DNA from: Pedobacter xixiisoli
GTDB taxonomy: Bacteria; Bacteroidota; Bacteroidia; Sphingobacteriales; Sphingobacteriaceae
Reading direction: 5' to 3'
Assembly: GCF_900215335.1 (NCBI RefSeq)
Contig: NZ_OCMT01000003.1
Coordinates: forward strand, 620,001 to 684,000
DNA length: 64,000 bases
Below, in pieces: positions 44,133-53,906 of the stretch. How positions within the stretch are numbered: the first letter of the stretch is position 1; the number at the start of each line of letters is the position of its first letter. A program made the translations under genes and the position numbers. The notes beneath the pieces are model-generated. The model had not been told where the DNA came from. It made no database searches and worked only from the letters and a program-made list of their open reading frames with translations.

Positions 44133-45023
44133 TTAAATGATCACTTCATAGTTCACTTTTTCTAATACCAAGTTTTTATATGCTCTTTGTAAGGTAGCGC
44201 CAATGCTATCTCTCCATCTTTGTCTATACACCGTTTCATCTATGGTGTGAATACCCACTACTTCAACCGCTGTTCCACAGAAAAATGCGCCGTCAGCTTC
44301 TTTTATAAAGTCTGTTGTGATTTCTTTTTCAACAACTTCAATATCTAGCACTTTGCAAAGTTCTATAATAGTTGCTCTGGTAATACCTGGCAGAATATTC
44401 CCTTTTGCTGGTGTGTAAAGCTTGCCACCTTTTTCAAAAAAGACATTTGCGCCAGGCGCTTCGGCTACTTTGCCAGTTGCATCCAATAGTAGTGCCTCAT
44501 CAAATCCTTTATTTTTAGCGTCTGATGTCGCTAAGATAGAGTTCACATAATTTCCACTGATTTTAGCTTCAATCTTTATTGATTTAGGATTTGGACGCTC
44601 GAAAGGAGAGATGCAAACTTTTAATTGTCTGTCGCCAAGGTAAGCTGCCCATTCCCATGCACAAATCATAATAGACGTCTGTTCTGGAGCAACCAAGGTC
44701 ATTTGTGGTTCACTAAAAACCAAGGGACGGATGTAGGCATCTTTGAAATTATTCAGTTCGAGCAGTTTGTAAGTTTGTCTAATCAAGTCATCGATGTTCC
44801 ATTTGAATGGAATACCAGTTAACTCGCAAGAGCGCTTTAACCTTTCGTAGTGCTCTCTAGCCTTAAAAATACGAGTAGCATTATGGGTTTTATAAGCCCT
44901 AATGCCTTCGAATGCTGCAAAGCCATAGTGCAATGATTGACCATATAAATCAGTCTTTGCTTCTGCCGCCTTTACAAATTGGCCATCTAGATAAATTACG
45001 GTGTTCGAATTGTAATAATTCAT
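44133..45023 (-). CDS. ilvE: Branched-chain amino acid aminotransferase
   Basis: This class IV PLP aminotransferase makes the final step to Ile, Val and Leu. In its 296 residues, YGQSLHYGFAAFEGIRAY (about 27-44) opens the substrate pocket. Lys154 in AKISGNYVNS is the PLP lysine. PGITRATIIELC, EVVEKEIT and ADGAFFCGTAVEVVGI follow the usual order. It is the first structural gene of the branched-chain region and has its own Leu/Val-rich leader and terminator upstream. Confidence 0.97.
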   Translation of the reverse strand: MNYYNSNTVIYLDGQFVKAAEAKTDLYGQSLHYGFAAFEGIRAYKTHNATRIFKAREHYERLKRSCELTGIPFKWNIDDLIRQTYKLLELNNFKDAYIRPLVFSEPQMTLVAPEQTSIMICAWEWAAYLGDRQLKVCISPFERPNPKSIKIEAKISGNYVNSILATSDAKNKGFDEALLLDATGKVAEAPGANVFFEKGGKLYTPAKGNILPGITRATIIELCKVLDIEVVEKEITTDFIKEADGAFFCGTAVEVVGIHTIDETVYRQRWRDSIGATLQRAYKNLVLEKVNYEVII

Positions 45024-45100
45024 TTTTATCTGTTTAATAGTGTCTTCAATGGTGATGAAGCCCTCATGATTTTTAGTAAAATCATAAGGATTTGTTTTGT

Positions 45101-45136
45101 TTAAAAAAGCGCCCCAGTTTTTTAGAAAGGGGCGCT
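45101..45136 (-). terminator. Attenuator terminator before ilvE
   Basis: On the minus strand AGCGCCCC (45136-45129) pairs with GGGGCGCT (45115-45108), followed by TTTTTA. It lies between the leader peptide and ilvE, about 80 bases before the ilvE ATG. CCCTT (45131-45127), partly within the 5' arm, can instead pair with AAGGG (45173-45169) in the leader, and AAGGG can also pair with the upstream TCCTT (45187-45183), which lies inside the last Leu codons. Confidence 0.9.
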
Positions 45137-45158
45137 CATTTTGATGTTACTCAATATT

Positions 45159-45260
45159 TTATAACGAACCCTTGCACTTCTTAAGGAGCAGCACATTAAG
45201 TAGCAGTACCAAGGTCAGGTTGACTTGATTAAAGCGATTATGTGTTACAATTAAATTCAT
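45159..45260 (-). CDS. Leucine/valine-rich leader peptide of the ilvE attenuator
   Basis: The 33-residue frame begins MNLIVTHNRFNQ and continues VNLTLVLLLNVLLL (residues 13-26), then KKCKGSL. It has ten Leu, four Val and one Ile; 11 of the 14 residues at 13-26 are Leu or Val. The Leu run uses many different codons (CTG, TTG, CTA, CTT, CTC), which is unlike the TTA/TTG preference of the other genes here and would increase stalling when charged tRNA-Leu is short. The stop is 23 bases before the attenuator hairpin. This is typical of amino acid operon leaders. Confidence 0.88.
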   Translation of the reverse strand: MNLIVTHNRFNQVNLTLVLLLNVLLLKKCKGSL

Positions 45261-45591
45261 GTGAATTAGGGATTAATTATCTCGTTGTTTTATAAATACC
45301 AATTTAGTATTTGGTTCAAAAAATAGCAACAGAAAAAGGAAAATAATTTTTTAAGTATTAAATTTTGTTAATAATTGCTTTTTTAAAATTTAATGTTGCT
45401 GAAAATGGTTTTTGGTTGATGATAACATGTAAAGCGTAGACCAAATATGAAAACGGTATTCGGTATAAATATTATGCTTGCATTGTATTTAAGCAAATTT
45501 CGGCGTAAAAGTCGGAAAGTATGCTAAGGGTTTGGATAAAATATGATTTTAATCATGCCTAATTAATTTACTTTATCTTGTTTCAAAAAGC
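45261..45591. other. AT-rich gap upstream of the ilvE leader
   Basis: No gene is seen in these 331 bases. On the minus strand TTTG (45320-45317) followed after 18 bases by TATTTATA (45298-45291) is a possible promoter for the ilvE leader, giving a leader of about 20 bases before the peptide ATG; the -7 match is partial. The rest is low-complexity A/T sequence with no clear repeat. Confidence 0.4.
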
Positions 45592-45909
45592 TTATTTATC
45601 GAAAAGTCTAAGGTATTTACTCGGTACTAATCTTTTCCATTCTGGATGTCTTTTAACGTAAGCAAAGACTAATGGACATAGCGGAACTAATTGATAAGAG
45701 TTTTCTTCGAAGTACACAAGGGTCTTTTCTATCAAGGCTGTAGCTGCACCTCTTCCAGCTAATGCTTCTGGGCTTTCGGTGTGGATTAACTTGATAATTT
45801 TCCCATCTTCTTCGTATTCAATAAATGCAATGTGGCCATCTACTGTTAATTCGAAACGTTTGGTTTCTTCGTTTTTTACCAATGGTAGGTTTAGGAATTC
45901 ATCTTTCAT
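45592..45909 (-). CDS. GNAT-like N-acetyltransferase (short, NATD1-type)
   Basis: The 105-residue protein follows the small acetyltransferase pattern: RFELTVDGHIAFIEYEEDGK, then IKLIHTESPEALAGRGAATA (acetyl-CoA loop GRGAA at about 53) and the C-terminal LVPLCPLVFAYVKRHPEWK. Such short GNAT-like proteins bind acetyl-CoA but their targets are unknown. It has no apparent operon partner and follows a long repeat-bearing gap. Confidence 0.88.
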   Translation of the reverse strand: MKDEFLNLPLVKNEETKRFELTVDGHIAFIEYEEDGKIIKLIHTESPEALAGRGAATALIEKTLVYFEENSYQLVPLCPLVFAYVKRHPEWKRLVPSKYLRLFDK

Positions 45910-46000
45910 TGTCTTAGTTTTTAATTGATGTCAACTAAGTTAAAGAGAAAGTTGTGTGTTAGGGTTGATGTATGGTAATAAACAACGTTTCTTCGACTTC

Positions 46001-46093
46001 TCGTCATTGCTAGCTTTGGCGAAGTAATCCTAAAGCGAATAAATTTTTCTAATGTTGTAAGATTGCTTCGTCGTTCCTCCTCGCAATGACGAC
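46001..46093. repeat. Intergenic inverted repeat, GTCATTGC...GCAATGACG family
   Basis: TCGTCATTGCTAGCTTTGGC plus GAAGTAATC pairs imperfectly with GATTGCTTCGTCGTTCCTCC and TCGCAATGACG. It is a longer and more diverged copy of the 20841-20903 element, placed just beyond the atpC terminator. Confidence 0.8.
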
Positions 46094-46110
46094 ATTGAGC
46101 AAAGGAAAAC

Positions 46111-46141
46111 AAAAAGCCCCGAACTTTCGTTCAGGGCTTTT
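46111..46141 (-). terminator. Terminator of atpD-atpC
   Basis: AAAAGCCCcGAAC (46112-46124) pairs with GTTCaGGGCTTTT (46129-46141) with one mismatch; on the minus strand the tail is TTTTTG. It lies 20 bases after the atpC stop. Confidence 0.88.
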
Positions 46142-46161
46142 AACATTTTGATGTTCTTAGC

Positions 46162-46407
46162 TTATGCTACAACAGCTTCAGCTAAAACAATAATTTTATT
46201 ATCCAGCACTTCTACTACACCACCTTTAATGTTGTAGATGTTTTCGCCTTTTGCTTCTTTTACAATCACTGGTCCATCTTCTAAAGTAGAAATGATAGGA
46301 GCGTGATCTCTTAAAATTTGAAAAGAACCTAAAGTTCCAGGAACCGTAACCGCAGTTACTTCGCCTTCGAAAACTTTCTTATCTGGAGTTAATATTTCTA
46401 AGTTCAT
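46162..46407 (-). CDS. atpC: ATP synthase F1 epsilon subunit, short form
   Basis: The 81-residue product is the N-terminal beta-sandwich domain only: MNLEILTPDKKVFEGEVTAVTVPG (in parts: LEILTPDKKVFEGEV), FQILRDHAPIISTLEDG and the closing VVEVLDNKIIVLAEA. The two C-terminal helices of the 130-140-residue form, which can inhibit ATP hydrolysis, are missing, as is usual in Bacteroidetes. It follows atpD with an 85-base palindromic gap; the other ATP synthase genes are not nearby. Confidence 0.95.
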   Translation of the reverse strand: MNLEILTPDKKVFEGEVTAVTVPGTLGSFQILRDHAPIISTLEDGPVIVKEAKGENIYNIKGGVVEVLDNKIIVLAEAVVA

Positions 46408-46433
46408 TTTTTTTATTTGAGTAGCAAGTATTT

Positions 46434-46479
46434 AGTATCGAGTATCAAGATTGGAAGCCCTATCTTGATACTTGATACT
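46434..46479. repeat. 18-bp palindrome between atpD and atpC
   Basis: AGTATCGAGTATCAAGAT (46434-46451) and ATCTTGATACTTGATACT (46462-46479) are complementary at 17 of 18 positions with a 10-base loop. Partial copies of 'gatactc' lie on both sides. It could fold as a strong hairpin in the atpD-atpC transcript. Confidence 0.85.
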
Positions 46480-46492
46480 CATATCTTGATTC

Positions 46493-48013
<1,521 letters not shown>

Positions 48014-48064
48014 TTATAAAAATCAAAATGTTAAAGGCAGTTCTGTGCTCCTGCTTTTCGGATG

Positions 48065-48073
48065 GCAAAGTTA
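48065..48073 (-). promoter_or_regulatory. Candidate -7 promoter element of atpD
   Basis: TAACTTTGC on the minus strand matches TAnnTTTGC exactly. The expected leader is about 60 bases. No TTTG at the -33 position was found. Confidence 0.5.
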
Positions 48074-48247
48074 TTAAATTTTAATGTAAATTTTACATAG
48101 AAATAAAATGTTTTTCAACAGTTTTATAAATGATAATTTAGCGAGTGCAAAATGGCTGTTATTTTGGCTTATCACACTGATGTGCTGTAGATAATAAATA
48201 TTAAGGAATGACAGCCTCAGTACTTATAAGAATAAATCATAGGATAG

Positions 48248-49162
48248 ATGAAAACAGTTTTAGTTACCGGCAGTAACGGACTTTTAGGTCAGAAAATAAC
48301 CGAGCAAGTATTAGCGGACAAAAGTGTGAATTTAATCGCTACTAATAGAGGAGCGAACAAATATCCCATCGTAGAAGGTTATATTTATGAAACCATGGAT
48401 ATTTTGGACAGCAAAGAAGTGAAGACTGTGCTAGAAAAATATAGACCCGATGCACTGATCCATACTGCCGCCATGACTAACGTAGATACTTGTCATGAAC
48501 AGAACGAAGCTTGCCGGCAGTTGAACGTAGAAGCTACCCAGTGTTTGGCATCGCTTTGCGAAAATATGGGTATTCATTTTATATATGTATCTACAGATTT
48601 TGTTTTTGATGGGCTAAATGGGCCTTACAGAGAAAATGATGAGCCGAAGCCTGTGAGTTTTTATGGTGAGAGCAAATTAGCCGGCGAAAGAATTACGCAG
48701 CAAATGAAAGGCGACTGGGCAATTATCCGGACTATTTTGGTGTATGGTATTTTAAAGGATATGAGCCGTAGTAATATCGTGCTTTGGGCAAAGGGCGCTT
48801 TAGAGAAAGGAAACCCGATTAATGTAGTAATCGACCAATGGCGTATGCCTACACTGGCAGAGGATTTGGCGAAAGCCTGCTTGTTGGCGGTGGAACATAA
48901 AGCAAAGGGGATTTACCACATTTCTGGAAAAGATATGATGACCATTGTAGACTTGGTACGCAGAGTTGCCGATTTTTGGAATCTGGATAAGAACCTAATT
49001 AGAGAAATTAGTTCAGAGAGTTTGGGGCAAGAAGCCAAGCGACCAAAGAAAACGGGTTTCATTTTAGACAAAGCAATGACCGATTTGAATTATCAACCTC
49101 ATAGTTTTGAGGAAGGATTGGAAATCATGAGTAGTCAGTTATCAGAGATCAGTAGTCAGTAG
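48248..49162 (+). CDS. RmlD-like NAD(P)-dependent sugar epimerase/reductase
   Basis: The 304-residue SDR protein has the nucleotide loop VLVTGSNGLLGQ (about 4-15), HTAAMTNVDTCHEQN, the active-site YVSTDFVFDG and YGESKLAGE (catalytic Tyr and Lys about 138-142). WRMPTLAEDLAKACLLA is typical of the RmlD/dTDP-4-dehydrorhamnose reductase group. It could take part in making a deoxysugar, but rmlA-C are not adjacent, and related proteins act on other nucleotide sugars. Confidence 0.88.
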   Translation: MKTVLVTGSNGLLGQKITEQVLADKSVNLIATNRGANKYPIVEGYIYETMDILDSKEVKTVLEKYRPDALIHTAAMTNVDTCHEQNEACRQLNVEATQCLASLCENMGIHFIYVSTDFVFDGLNGPYRENDEPKPVSFYGESKLAGERITQQMKGDWAIIRTILVYGILKDMSRSNIVLWAKGALEKGNPINVVIDQWRMPTLAEDLAKACLLAVEHKAKGIYHISGKDMMTIVDLVRRVADFWNLDKNLIREISSESLGQEAKRPKKTGFILDKAMTDLNYQPHSFEEGLEIMSSQLSEISSQ

Positions 49163-49241
49163 TCAGTTATCAGGAATTAAATGCACATTAACCAGTCAAA
49201 CCATTAACCATTAACAAATTCAATCATTCAAAATTAGATAT

Positions 49242-49703
49242 ATGTCATTACAAGTAGGAGATAAAGCTCCAGATTTTAAATTAAAGAGTACAGAACTTAA
49301 AGAAGTTTCTTTAGACGATTTTGCAGGCAAGAAAGTAGTATTGCACTTTTTCCCTTTGGCGTTTACAGGTGTTTGCACTACGCAACTTTGCACCATGAGA
49401 GATAACTTCGGTTATTACGATGGATTAGGAGCTCAGGTTTTAGGCGTTTCTGTAGATTCTCCGTTTACTTTAGCGAAATTTAAGGAAGAGCAAGCTTACC
49501 AGTTTCCATTGCTTTCTGATTTCAATAAAGAAACAGCGGCAGCTTATGGTGCGTTGTACGAAGATTTCTTAGGATTAAAAGGCATTGCTAAGCGTTCGGC
49601 TTTCGTGATAGACGAGGAAGGTAAAATCATCTATGCGGAAGTATTAGAAGATGCTGGTAATTTGCCAGATTTCGCAGCTATTAATAAAGTAGTTGCTGGG
49701 TAG
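49242..49703 (+). CDS. Peroxiredoxin (AhpC/TSA family)
   Basis: The 153-residue protein removes peroxides using a reactive cysteine. [19 protein letters not shown] contains the peroxidatic Cys45, preceded by the conserved Thr and Pro; a second Cys (Cys50) five residues on may resolve it. [33 protein letters not shown] and [12 protein letters not shown] follow the family order. The arrangement suits a 1-Cys or AhpE-like type, not a typical 2-Cys AhpC. Confidence 0.93.
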   Translation: MSLQVGDKAPDFKLKSTELKEVSLDDFAGKKVVLHFFPLAFTGVCTTQLCTMRDNFGYYDGLGAQVLGVSVDSPFTLAKFKEEQAYQFPLLSDFNKETAAAYGALYEDFLGLKGIAKRSAFVIDEEGKIIYAEVLEDAGNLPDFAAINKVVAG

Positions 49704-50056
49704 ATTTTAAAGATACTTTTTTAAAAAATGGGATTAGTACTACGATGTAAGTGCAGTCCCGTTTTTTGTTTCTGCTGATTAATCTACATCCGCTCCAGTT
49801 AGGTTTAGCTAACGTAAACCTGTGCGAATAACCTGCCATCTAAACCCGATATAGGCGGATACCGGCCATGTGGCTAAGGCTAAGTCTTGGGTTGTGCAGT
49901 ATGAGCCATTAGCTGGACTGATTTTTGATAGTGGTAATTGCTTTGATTTTCAAACTTTTAGGATATTTATTGCTTTTATTTTAAAATATTTCTCATAAAA
50001 TATTGTGAATTTAAAACTGAAATATTACTTTTGCATTCCGTTAGCGATACGGAAAT
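49704..50056. other. Gap upstream of tRNA-Arg
   Basis: No protein gene is seen. The part 49790-49930 is GC-richer with words such as TAGGTTTAGCTAACGTAAACCT (in parts: AGGTTTAGC, ACGTAAACCT) that could form a short hairpin. The tRNA promoter lies at the right end. Confidence 0.5.
50002..50034 (+). promoter_or_regulatory. Promoter of the tRNA-Arg gene
   Basis: ATTG (50002-50005), then 20 bases, then TACTTTTGC (50026-50034), an exact TAnnTTTGC -7 element. Transcription should start near 50040, about 17 bases before the mature tRNA. Confidence 0.7.
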
Positions 50057-50130
50057 GCATTTGTAGCTCAACTGGATAGAGCACCTCACTACGGATGAGG
50101 AGGTTTGGGGTTCGAATCCCTACAAGTGCA
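50057..50130 (+). tRNA. tRNA-Arg (ACG anticodon)
   Basis: The cloverleaf can be drawn by hand. Acceptor GCATTTG pairs with CAAGTGC (one G-T pair), D-stem GCTC/GAGC, anticodon stem CCTCA/TGAGG with loop CTACGGA (anticodon ACG at 50091-50093), a 5-base variable loop and T-stem TGGGG/CCCTA with loop TTCGAAT. The discriminator is A130. The CCA end is not encoded (A-CA follows by chance of sequence). The A34 is expected to be modified to inosine to read CGU/CGC/CGA. Confidence 0.97.
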
Positions 50131-50194
50131 CAAACAACTAGTTAAGCCTTGCCGCCCAAGCGGGAAGGCTTTTAATTTTTAAAGACAAACTTAA

Positions 50195-50764
50195 ATGCTC
50201 AATTTAGTTCTCTTTGGCCCTCCGGGTGCAGGCAAAGGCACCCAATCTCAAAAGTTAATTGATAAATATCAGTTAGTACACATCTCTACCGGCGACCTTT
50301 TTAGGGGGCACATCAAAAACCAAACTTCATTAGGACAACAAGTAAGTAAATTAATTGCAGATGGCGAATTAGTGCCTGACAGCATTACTATTGCCATGTT
50401 GGAAGAAGAAGTAGATAAAAATCCAGATGCAAAAGGATTTATTTTCGATGGCTTTCCTCGTACTGTACCGCAAGCAGAAGAGTTGGATAAGTTCTTAGAG
50501 AGCAAATCATCTAAGATTGACGGTGTAATTGCTTTAGATGTAGACCAAGATGAATTAACTCGCCGTATTGCTGAACGTCATAAAATTAGCGGTAGGCCAG
50601 ATGACGATGCAGAAAAGTTAAAAAAACGTATTGACGAGTATTTTACTAAAACTATTCATGTGTTGCCTTATTACGAAGGTCAAAACAAGTTGGTTAAAGT
50701 AAATGGTATCGGCGAAATCGAAGTTATTTTCGGTGACCTTTGTAAGGTAATCGATAACTACTAA
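50195..50764 (+). CDS. adk: Adenylate kinase
   Basis: This 189-residue enzyme interconverts AMP, ADP and ATP. It shows LVLFGPPGAGKGTQSQKL (P-loop, 4-21), HISTGDLFRGHI, FIFDGFPRTVPQAEEL (AMP-binding) and RIAERHKISGRPDDDAEKL. The LID is the short form (no zinc cysteines). The gene follows tRNA-Arg by 65 bases. CATCCG..CGGATG with a T-rich tail (50819-50862) downstream may be its terminator, though the loop is long. Confidence 0.97.
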   Translation: MLNLVLFGPPGAGKGTQSQKLIDKYQLVHISTGDLFRGHIKNQTSLGQQVSKLIADGELVPDSITIAMLEEEVDKNPDAKGFIFDGFPRTVPQAEELDKFLESKSSKIDGVIALDVDQDELTRRIAERHKISGRPDDDAEKLKKRIDEYFTKTIHVLPYYEGQNKLVKVNGIGEIEVIFGDLCKVIDNY

Positions 50765-51014
50765 ATAAGATTAATTAGCTAATTTGATGATTTGAGAATT
50801 AGCTAATAAGAAATAAAGCATCCGTATAAAATACATTAGTTATTTTTGCGGATGTTTGTTTTTATAAAGGTTTAACCACTAAGTCACAAAGAACACTAAG
50901 ATTGTTATAGTAGACTATTGGATTAAAAATTAAAATAAGAAACAAGAAAGGTATTAGCTGGTCTTCAAAAATATTAGCTAATCATCACATTCACTAATCA
51001 TCACATTCATAGAT

Positions 51015-52010
51015 ATGTCTCAAGGTTCCAATTTTGTTGATTATGTAAAAATCTGTTGCCGATCTGGCAAAGGAGGTGCAGGTTCTGCGCATTTGCATCG
51101 TGATAAACATACTGCTACTGGCGGCCCAGATGGCGGCGATGGTGGCAGAGGTGGCCATATTATCTTAAAAGGTAACACACAATTTTGGACACTACTTCAC
51201 TTGAAATACCGGAAACATATTATTGCTGAAGATGGCGGTGCAGGTGGTAGTGGGCAAAAATCTGGCAAGATGGGCAAGGACGAAGTTTTAGAGGTGCCTT
51301 TAGGTACCATTGCCCGCGACGCAGAAACTGGAGAAGTTTTGTTTGAAATTACCGAAGATGGCGAAACCAAGATTTTAACTGCTGGTGGTAGAGGTGGCTT
51401 AGGAAACTGGCACTTTAAAACTGCTACACAGCAAACACCTCGCTTTGCGCAACCTGGCGAACAGGGCAAAGAGGAGTGGATGGTACTGGAGTTAAAAGTG
51501 TTGGCTGACGTAGGTTTGGTTGGTTTCCCGAATGCCGGTAAATCTACCTTATTATCGGTATTATCTGCAGCCAAGCCAGAAATTGCAGATTATCCTTTTA
51601 CTACACTGGTGCCTAATTTGGGTATCGTATCCTACAGAAATTCAAAGTCATTTATTATGGCTGATATTCCAGGGATTATAGAAGGTGCATCGAAAGGAAA
51701 AGGTTTAGGTTTTAGATTTTTGAGGCATATCGAGCGTAACTCTGTATTGTTATTTATGGTACCTGCGGATACCAGTAGAACCATTACAGAAGAGTACGAA
51801 ATTTTGAAGAATGAACTACAGGAATTTAATCCTGAGCTGATGCAGAAACCACATTTACTGGCTATCACTAAATCAGATATGTTAGATGAAGAGTTGAAAG
51901 CAGAAATGGAGAAGGAACTACCGAAAATTCCGCATCTGTTTATTTCTTCTGTAGCGCAACAAGGTTTGGTAGAGCTTAAAGATATGTTGTGGAAATCGAT
52001 TAACGGTTAA
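51015..52010 (+). CDS. obgE: Ribosome-associated GTPase ObgE/CgtA
   Basis: The 331-residue GTPase acts in 50S assembly and stress response. The Gly-rich Obg domain is at the N terminus ([42 protein letters not shown]). The G domain has [12 protein letters not shown] (G1, about 168), [20 protein letters not shown] (G3), AITKSDM (G4) and SSVAQQG (G5). It ends after G5 without the extra C-terminal domain of some forms. Its ATG follows a direct repeat 'ctaatcatcacattca' in the leader (about 50980-51010). Confidence 0.97.
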   Translation: MSQGSNFVDYVKICCRSGKGGAGSAHLHRDKHTATGGPDGGDGGRGGHIILKGNTQFWTLLHLKYRKHIIAEDGGAGGSGQKSGKMGKDEVLEVPLGTIARDAETGEVLFEITEDGETKILTAGGRGGLGNWHFKTATQQTPRFAQPGEQGKEEWMVLELKVLADVGLVGFPNAGKSTLLSVLSAAKPEIADYPFTTLVPNLGIVSYRNSKSFIMADIPGIIEGASKGKGLGFRFLRHIERNSVLLFMVPADTSRTITEEYEILKNELQEFNPELMQKPHLLAITKSDMLDEELKAEMEKELPKIPHLFISSVAQQGLVELKDMLWKSING

Positions 52011-52106
52011 TCAGTAGGCAGTTTTCAGTGGTCAGGGATTAGTGGTTAGCAGTTGGATGCACAATTAACCAAATCATCAAATAACCGTATTAACCAATAC
52101 AGTCAC

Positions 52107-53831
52107 CTATCTTTCAATTACAATATCTTCCATAACCAACATATCCATTTTCGTTCTCAGGAAACAATTTAAGGCTTCTTCTGGTGTGTTTACAATAGGC
52201 TCATTCTCATTAAATGAAGTATTTAATAAAATAGGAACTCCAGTTTTTTCGTAGAATTTATTGATGAGCCCAAAATATTTAGGTTCGATAGATTCGTCTA
52301 CACTTTGTAAACGGCCTGTGCCGTCCACATGGGTTACTGCTGGTATTTTACTACGTTGTTCCTCTTTAATCAAAAAAACCTTTTCCATAAAGGGAACATC
52401 ATCCACTTGTTCAAAATAATCAGGAATGTACTGTTTTAATATTGATGGAGCGAATGGCCTAAATGATTCTCTTCTTTTGATTTTAGCATTCAAAATCTCT
52501 TTGGCATCGTTGCGTCTCGGGTCTGCAATGATAGACCTATGGCCTAATGCCCTTGGACCAAACTCAGCCCTTCCCTGAAACCAGCCAACTACGCCAGAAT
52601 CTATCAAACAATTGGTCACTTTGTCGAATAGTGCATCCCCTTCCAATTTGGTATAGTTGATATTTTTCTCCTTTAATAGGTCTTCAATAGTTTCATTGCT
52701 AAAGCGACTGCCTAAATACCCATGTAACATAGGTGCTGTTCTAGGTTGATTTAACAATTGGTTATAGACCCAAAGTGCCGCACCGATACAAGTTCCAGCA
52801 TCGTGCCCTGCTGGTGGAATATATACTTTTTTGAAAGGGGTTCTCAAAAGAATTTTACCATTAGCTACAGAGTTTTGTGCTACACCACCAGCAATACAAA
52901 CTGTGTCTAATCCTGTTTTTTGCTGTAAGTGCGTTAACATGTGGTAAATAACCTCTTCTGTGATCCTTTGGATAGAAGTTGCCCAGTCTCTATGCAACTG
53001 CTCCAATGGCTCGTCAGTTTTTCTTGCAGCACCAAATTCATCCAGTAATGCATCGCTGTAAAGGCTGTCCATTGCTGGGATACCGCCTTCCCATACCATA
53101 TTAACCCCTTTGCTAGGATGATTGAAATATTTTAATTCGAGCTCAAATAGACCATCTTCTTTAAATTTAATTACTTTTCTTAAGTGGTCTACATATTTAG
53201 GTTTTCCATAAGGAGCTAGGCCCATTACTTTATATTCGTCTCCATAGTGTGGAAAGCCTAGCCATTGTGTAAATGTCGTATAGAACACACCTATAGAATG
53301 CGGATAGGAAACCGTCTCCAGTACTTCAATTTTATTGCCTTTTCCTATGCCAGTCATAGTGCTGGTAAAGTCCCCAAAGCCATCTATAGAAAGCAAGGCA
53401 GAATCCTCAAAAGGGGAAGCAAAAAAAGCACTAGCTAAATGACTTCTATGATGCTCTACATTATGTATCTTAGCTTTAAGCTCTCCTGCTTTTAGGTTAA
53501 AATGTTGGATGAATTCTTCTTCAATAGATGCTGCCTTTTTTAGGTTCTTTACCCTGCTGATGATATTACTTAAATTTAACCTGTTCTTTAAAGCTGTGAG
53601 CGCCTTTTTGCCCAAATTTGCTTTTGGGTCTCTAGATATAGCAATATGGTCTATCTCTGTTATAGAAACTTGCGCCTCTCTTAGGCAAAAATCGATTGCT
53701 TCTGTAGGAAAGCCAGCCCAATGTTTAATTCGTCTAAAGCGCTCTTCTTCGGATGCAGCAATTAGCTCTCCGTCTTTGTAAATACAAGCTGACGAATCTC
53801 CATGATAGGCATTGATCCCTAAAATATACAT
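52107..53831 (-). CDS. Carbamoyltransferase (NodU/CmcH family)
   Basis: The 574-residue protein starts ILGINAYHGDSSACIYKDGE and has a Kae1-like N-terminal fold (about 1-370) with HHRSHLASAFFASPFEDSA and CIAGGVAQNSVANGK. The C-terminal carbamoyltransferase part has GRAEFGPRALGHRSIIADPR and LLNTSFNENEPIVNTPEEAL. Members transfer carbamoyl groups to sugars or antibiotics. It is the last gene in a minus-strand glycan cluster, so carbamoylation of a surface or exported glycan is a reasonable inference. Confidence 0.94.
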   Translation of the reverse strand: MYILGINAYHGDSSACIYKDGELIAASEEERFRRIKHWAGFPTEAIDFCLREAQVSITEIDHIAISRDPKANLGKKALTALKNRLNLSNIISRVKNLKKAASIEEEFIQHFNLKAGELKAKIHNVEHHRSHLASAFFASPFEDSALLSIDGFGDFTSTMTGIGKGNKIEVLETVSYPHSIGVFYTTFTQWLGFPHYGDEYKVMGLAPYGKPKYVDHLRKVIKFKEDGLFELELKYFNHPSKGVNMVWEGGIPAMDSLYSDALLDEFGAARKTDEPLEQLHRDWATSIQRITEEVIYHMLTHLQQKTGLDTVCIAGGVAQNSVANGKILLRTPFKKVYIPPAGHDAGTCIGAALWVYNQLLNQPRTAPMLHGYLGSRFSNETIEDLLKEKNINYTKLEGDALFDKVTNCLIDSGVVGWFQGRAEFGPRALGHRSIIADPRRNDAKEILNAKIKRRESFRPFAPSILKQYIPDYFEQVDDVPFMEKVFLIKEEQRSKIPAVTHVDGTGRLQSVDESIEPKYFGLINKFYEKTGVPILLNTSFNENEPIVNTPEEALNCFLRTKMDMLVMEDIVIER

Positions 53832-53906
53832 AAATGTGTAGTGTGGTTAAGTAACTGAACGCGAAGATAAAAAAAATGCAAAGAGTACAACTAGATGGGT
53901 AGGTAA

